A stretch of DNA of 44,214 bases from Beroe ovata (taxonomy: Eukaryota; Ctenophora; Nuda; Beroida; Beroidae): contig CAMPET010000175.1 of the NCBI GenBank assembly GCA_946803715.1, positions 73,317 through 117,530 on the forward strand. Reading direction: 5' to 3'. Positions 42,762-44,214 of this stretch are shown piece by piece (position 1 is the stretch's first letter; each line of letters opens with the position of its first letter). The notes beneath the pieces are model-generated. The model did no database searches. It was given only the letters and a program-made list of their open reading frames with translations, and was not told the DNA's origin. The position numbers and the translations under genes were made by a program.

Positions 42762-43548
42762 GTATGTTTCGAGTGAAGAATCCACTCTCATTTGATAATC
42801 ATAACAACGGTCAATGATAAGAGAATATGATATGAGGTTTATAATTATGCCAAAAGTTCGTTGTGAACATGAGAATATGGGTGACACTGACGCTCTGGGT
42901 GTTAAATCAGTGTCATGTGTCATGAGCGGGTCTCTGTTCGCTACAATAACGATTATATTGCTCTTATATGTGCTCCCTTTTGTAAAATGTACGTCAAAGG
43001 GACACGTGGTTTTACGAGAGCTTGTAACAAAAGCCCTTTGTCGATTGAGCGTGTCAGTGAGTGCTAATAAGGTGTGTTCGTGAGAAACATGCGCAAGAGT
43101 TCGGTCAGAGGCGAGGAGCACCTTTCACATTATCGAGACATGGATTGAATCTTATCATGAACACAGGCTCGCATATAACGGCTAATAACAGCAGTTGAAG
43201 GTTCTATTTCTGTACCCACTTTGGGCTGGGACACACTCATGTGACACGCAATAATATCTCTGATGTATGAGTGTCTTATCTCTCCCCCTCTCATCTTCAT
43301 ATTCACTCTCTCTTTTCAATACGTAAATAGAGTTCTATATTTACAGCTGTCACTGCACTCTAATGCGTTCACCAGTCTTAGATCACGCTCACTGCTCTAG
43401 CGACTATGGACTATTATGATAGTCCATGACTATTGGCCGTAAGTTTCAGTTTTTGAGAGTTTTTCTCGGAAAACATTGATATTCTTGTCCAATTACAACT
43501 CGGTTGCAAGAAATAGACACAGTCACAAACAGACAGGGTCGTTCTCTA

Positions 43549-43571
43549 TGTTGTGTGTGTGTGTGTGTGTG
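43549..43571 (+). repeat. (GT)n microsatellite at a contig end
   Basis: The TG run stops at the N at 43572. Like those at 3498, 7975 and 34592, the break coincides with a dinucleotide tract. Confidence 0.9.
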
Positions 43572-43572
43572 N

Positions 43573-43835
43573 TTGGCAGATCCAATGGCATTCAGTGACT
43601 AAGATGACAAAGTATTAGTGTCAAAGATCTCCCTAATAATTAGTCTTTGTTGTCTTTATTCCTTTTATTCTAAAGTTGGCATATAGATCATATGAATTCA
43701 ACAGATGAATTTTCAATAAAATCACTTCTGAGATATTTTATTCTCACAATTGTTACCCATAACTTGAGTGTCGCCCCATTGATGCTTCATTTCCACATCC
43801 AGTTATTTGGGAAATGAAGCGACACAAGAAAGGAA
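43573..43835. other. Right copy of the 263-base duplication
   Basis: Repeats 41636-41898, then continues through the rest of the alternative exon 4 of the MOSPD2-like gene and into a new intron. It looks like the true continuation of the contig that ends at 41898. Confidence 0.85.
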
Positions 43836-43885
43836 ATGGGAATTCTGCTATTAAACAGTACTTTACATTTATGTTAGAGCATAGG
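43803..43885 (+). CDS. Alternative exon 4 of the MOSPD2-like gene
   Basis: After the acceptor CACATCCAG the exon reads (C)TTATTTGGGAAATGAAGC and ends CATAGG before GTATGT. The peptide is LIWEMKRHKKGNGNSA then IKQYFTFMLEHR. It enters in phase 1 and leaves in phase 0, the same as 41296-41381 (LVLQLQHHKKESEKLPDLKK then YIAYLLEYR). Both fit the same slot of the CRAL-TRIO domain, with similar length (28 and 29 residues) and shared HHKK/RHKK and LLEYR/MLEHR words. This supports an exon duplication, possibly with mutually exclusive splicing. The fit of this version to MOSPD2 is slightly better. Confidence 0.7.
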
Positions 43886-44214
43886 GTATGTTCACTGGGC
43901 AAGGGAGATTCAAACGCGTTTATTTTAAATCGCTTATAATCGATGGGTTGTCGATTTTATTGCGATTTTTAAAAATAAATCGATTTAAAAGCGACTTTTA
44001 AGCGGTTATAACTGCAGGTATCGCACGTCGCTTTAATAATATCTATTGTCGATTCCAAATATTCGATTCACTTTTAAACCGATTTTATAACGATGTGAAA
44101 CGATTTCTATCGACACTTTAGCGCTATACGCGCTAAAAAATCGATTCTTCAAAAAATAAATCGGTATTAATCGACAACTAGACGCTTCTACTGGCGTCGT
44201 TTATAAGCACCTTT
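43886..44214. repeat. TCGATTT-rich sequence with imperfect inverted words
   Basis: The last 330 bases are dense in AATCGATT, TAAATCG and CGATTTTA words in both orientations, for example TAAATCGATTTA and TAGCGCTATACGCGCTA. This suggests a decayed inverted-repeat element or satellite edge. No coding region is seen, and the window ends inside it. Confidence 0.45.

Noticed and set aside
42642-43121. 159-codon minus-strand ORF downstream of the CRAL-TRIO exons
   Set aside because: No domain, overlaps a real exon on the other strand, and composition is that of intronic sequence.

Overview
This is a eukaryotic, clearly animal, nuclear scaffold. The genes are split by GT-AG introns and encode metazoan proteins: SRP14, B12-dependent methionine synthase, mitochondrial aspartate aminotransferase, a MOSPD2-like CRAL-TRIO protein, and a CARD/NB-ARC/TPR receptor. 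Moderate GC, many (GT)n tracts, compact gene spacing and the APAF1/NLR-like gene suggest an invertebrate, plausibly a non-bilaterian such as a sponge or cnidarian. The phylum cannot be fixed from the sequence alone. The scaffold is a draft: it has ten single-base N joins, one 81-base N run, and three places where about 0.26-1 kb is repeated on either side of an N join (unmerged haplotypes or contig ends).

Left part, plus strand. Positions 1-1115 are upstream sequence. Positions 1116-8186 hold a 7-exon gene that joins an N-terminal FLYWCH zinc finger to a C-terminal GRAB (GMAP-210-type Arf-binding) region. Positions 8187-9884 are gene-free and carry a GC-rich foldback element and a tandem duplication. 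A tight same-strand series follows: SRP14 (9885), an unrecognised helical protein (10383), an intronless MFS transporter (11751), an intronless C2H2-type multi-finger protein (13433), and a 13-exon CARD-NB-ARC-TPR protein (16165-24471). The first four have a splice-acceptor-like sequence at or just before the ATG, so operon-like trans-splicing should be tested.

Right part, minus strand. These genes converge on the receptor gene. MTR has 27 exons (35122 to 25675), and the reconstructed frame sums exactly to 1232 aa. GOT2 has 5 exons (37827 to 36129, 414 aa). A CCCH plus U-box protein has 2 exons (39047 to 38247). On the plus strand again there is a PHD-containing ORF that looks like a non-LTR retrotransposon ORF1 fragment (39758), then a partial MOSPD2-like gene (from 40738). 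The MOSPD2-like gene is scrambled by contig order and has two phase-compatible versions of one exon.

Most notable: the CARD-NB-ARC-TPR receptor-like gene whose Walker A lysine is threonine; the FLYWCH-GRAB fusion; two classes of intronic repeat, TGACACCAC minisatellites and (GT)n tracts, oriented with transcription in genes on opposite strands; and the duplicated CRAL-TRIO exon. All exon models here were made by eye from reading frame, phase and splice consensus, without transcripts or database searches.
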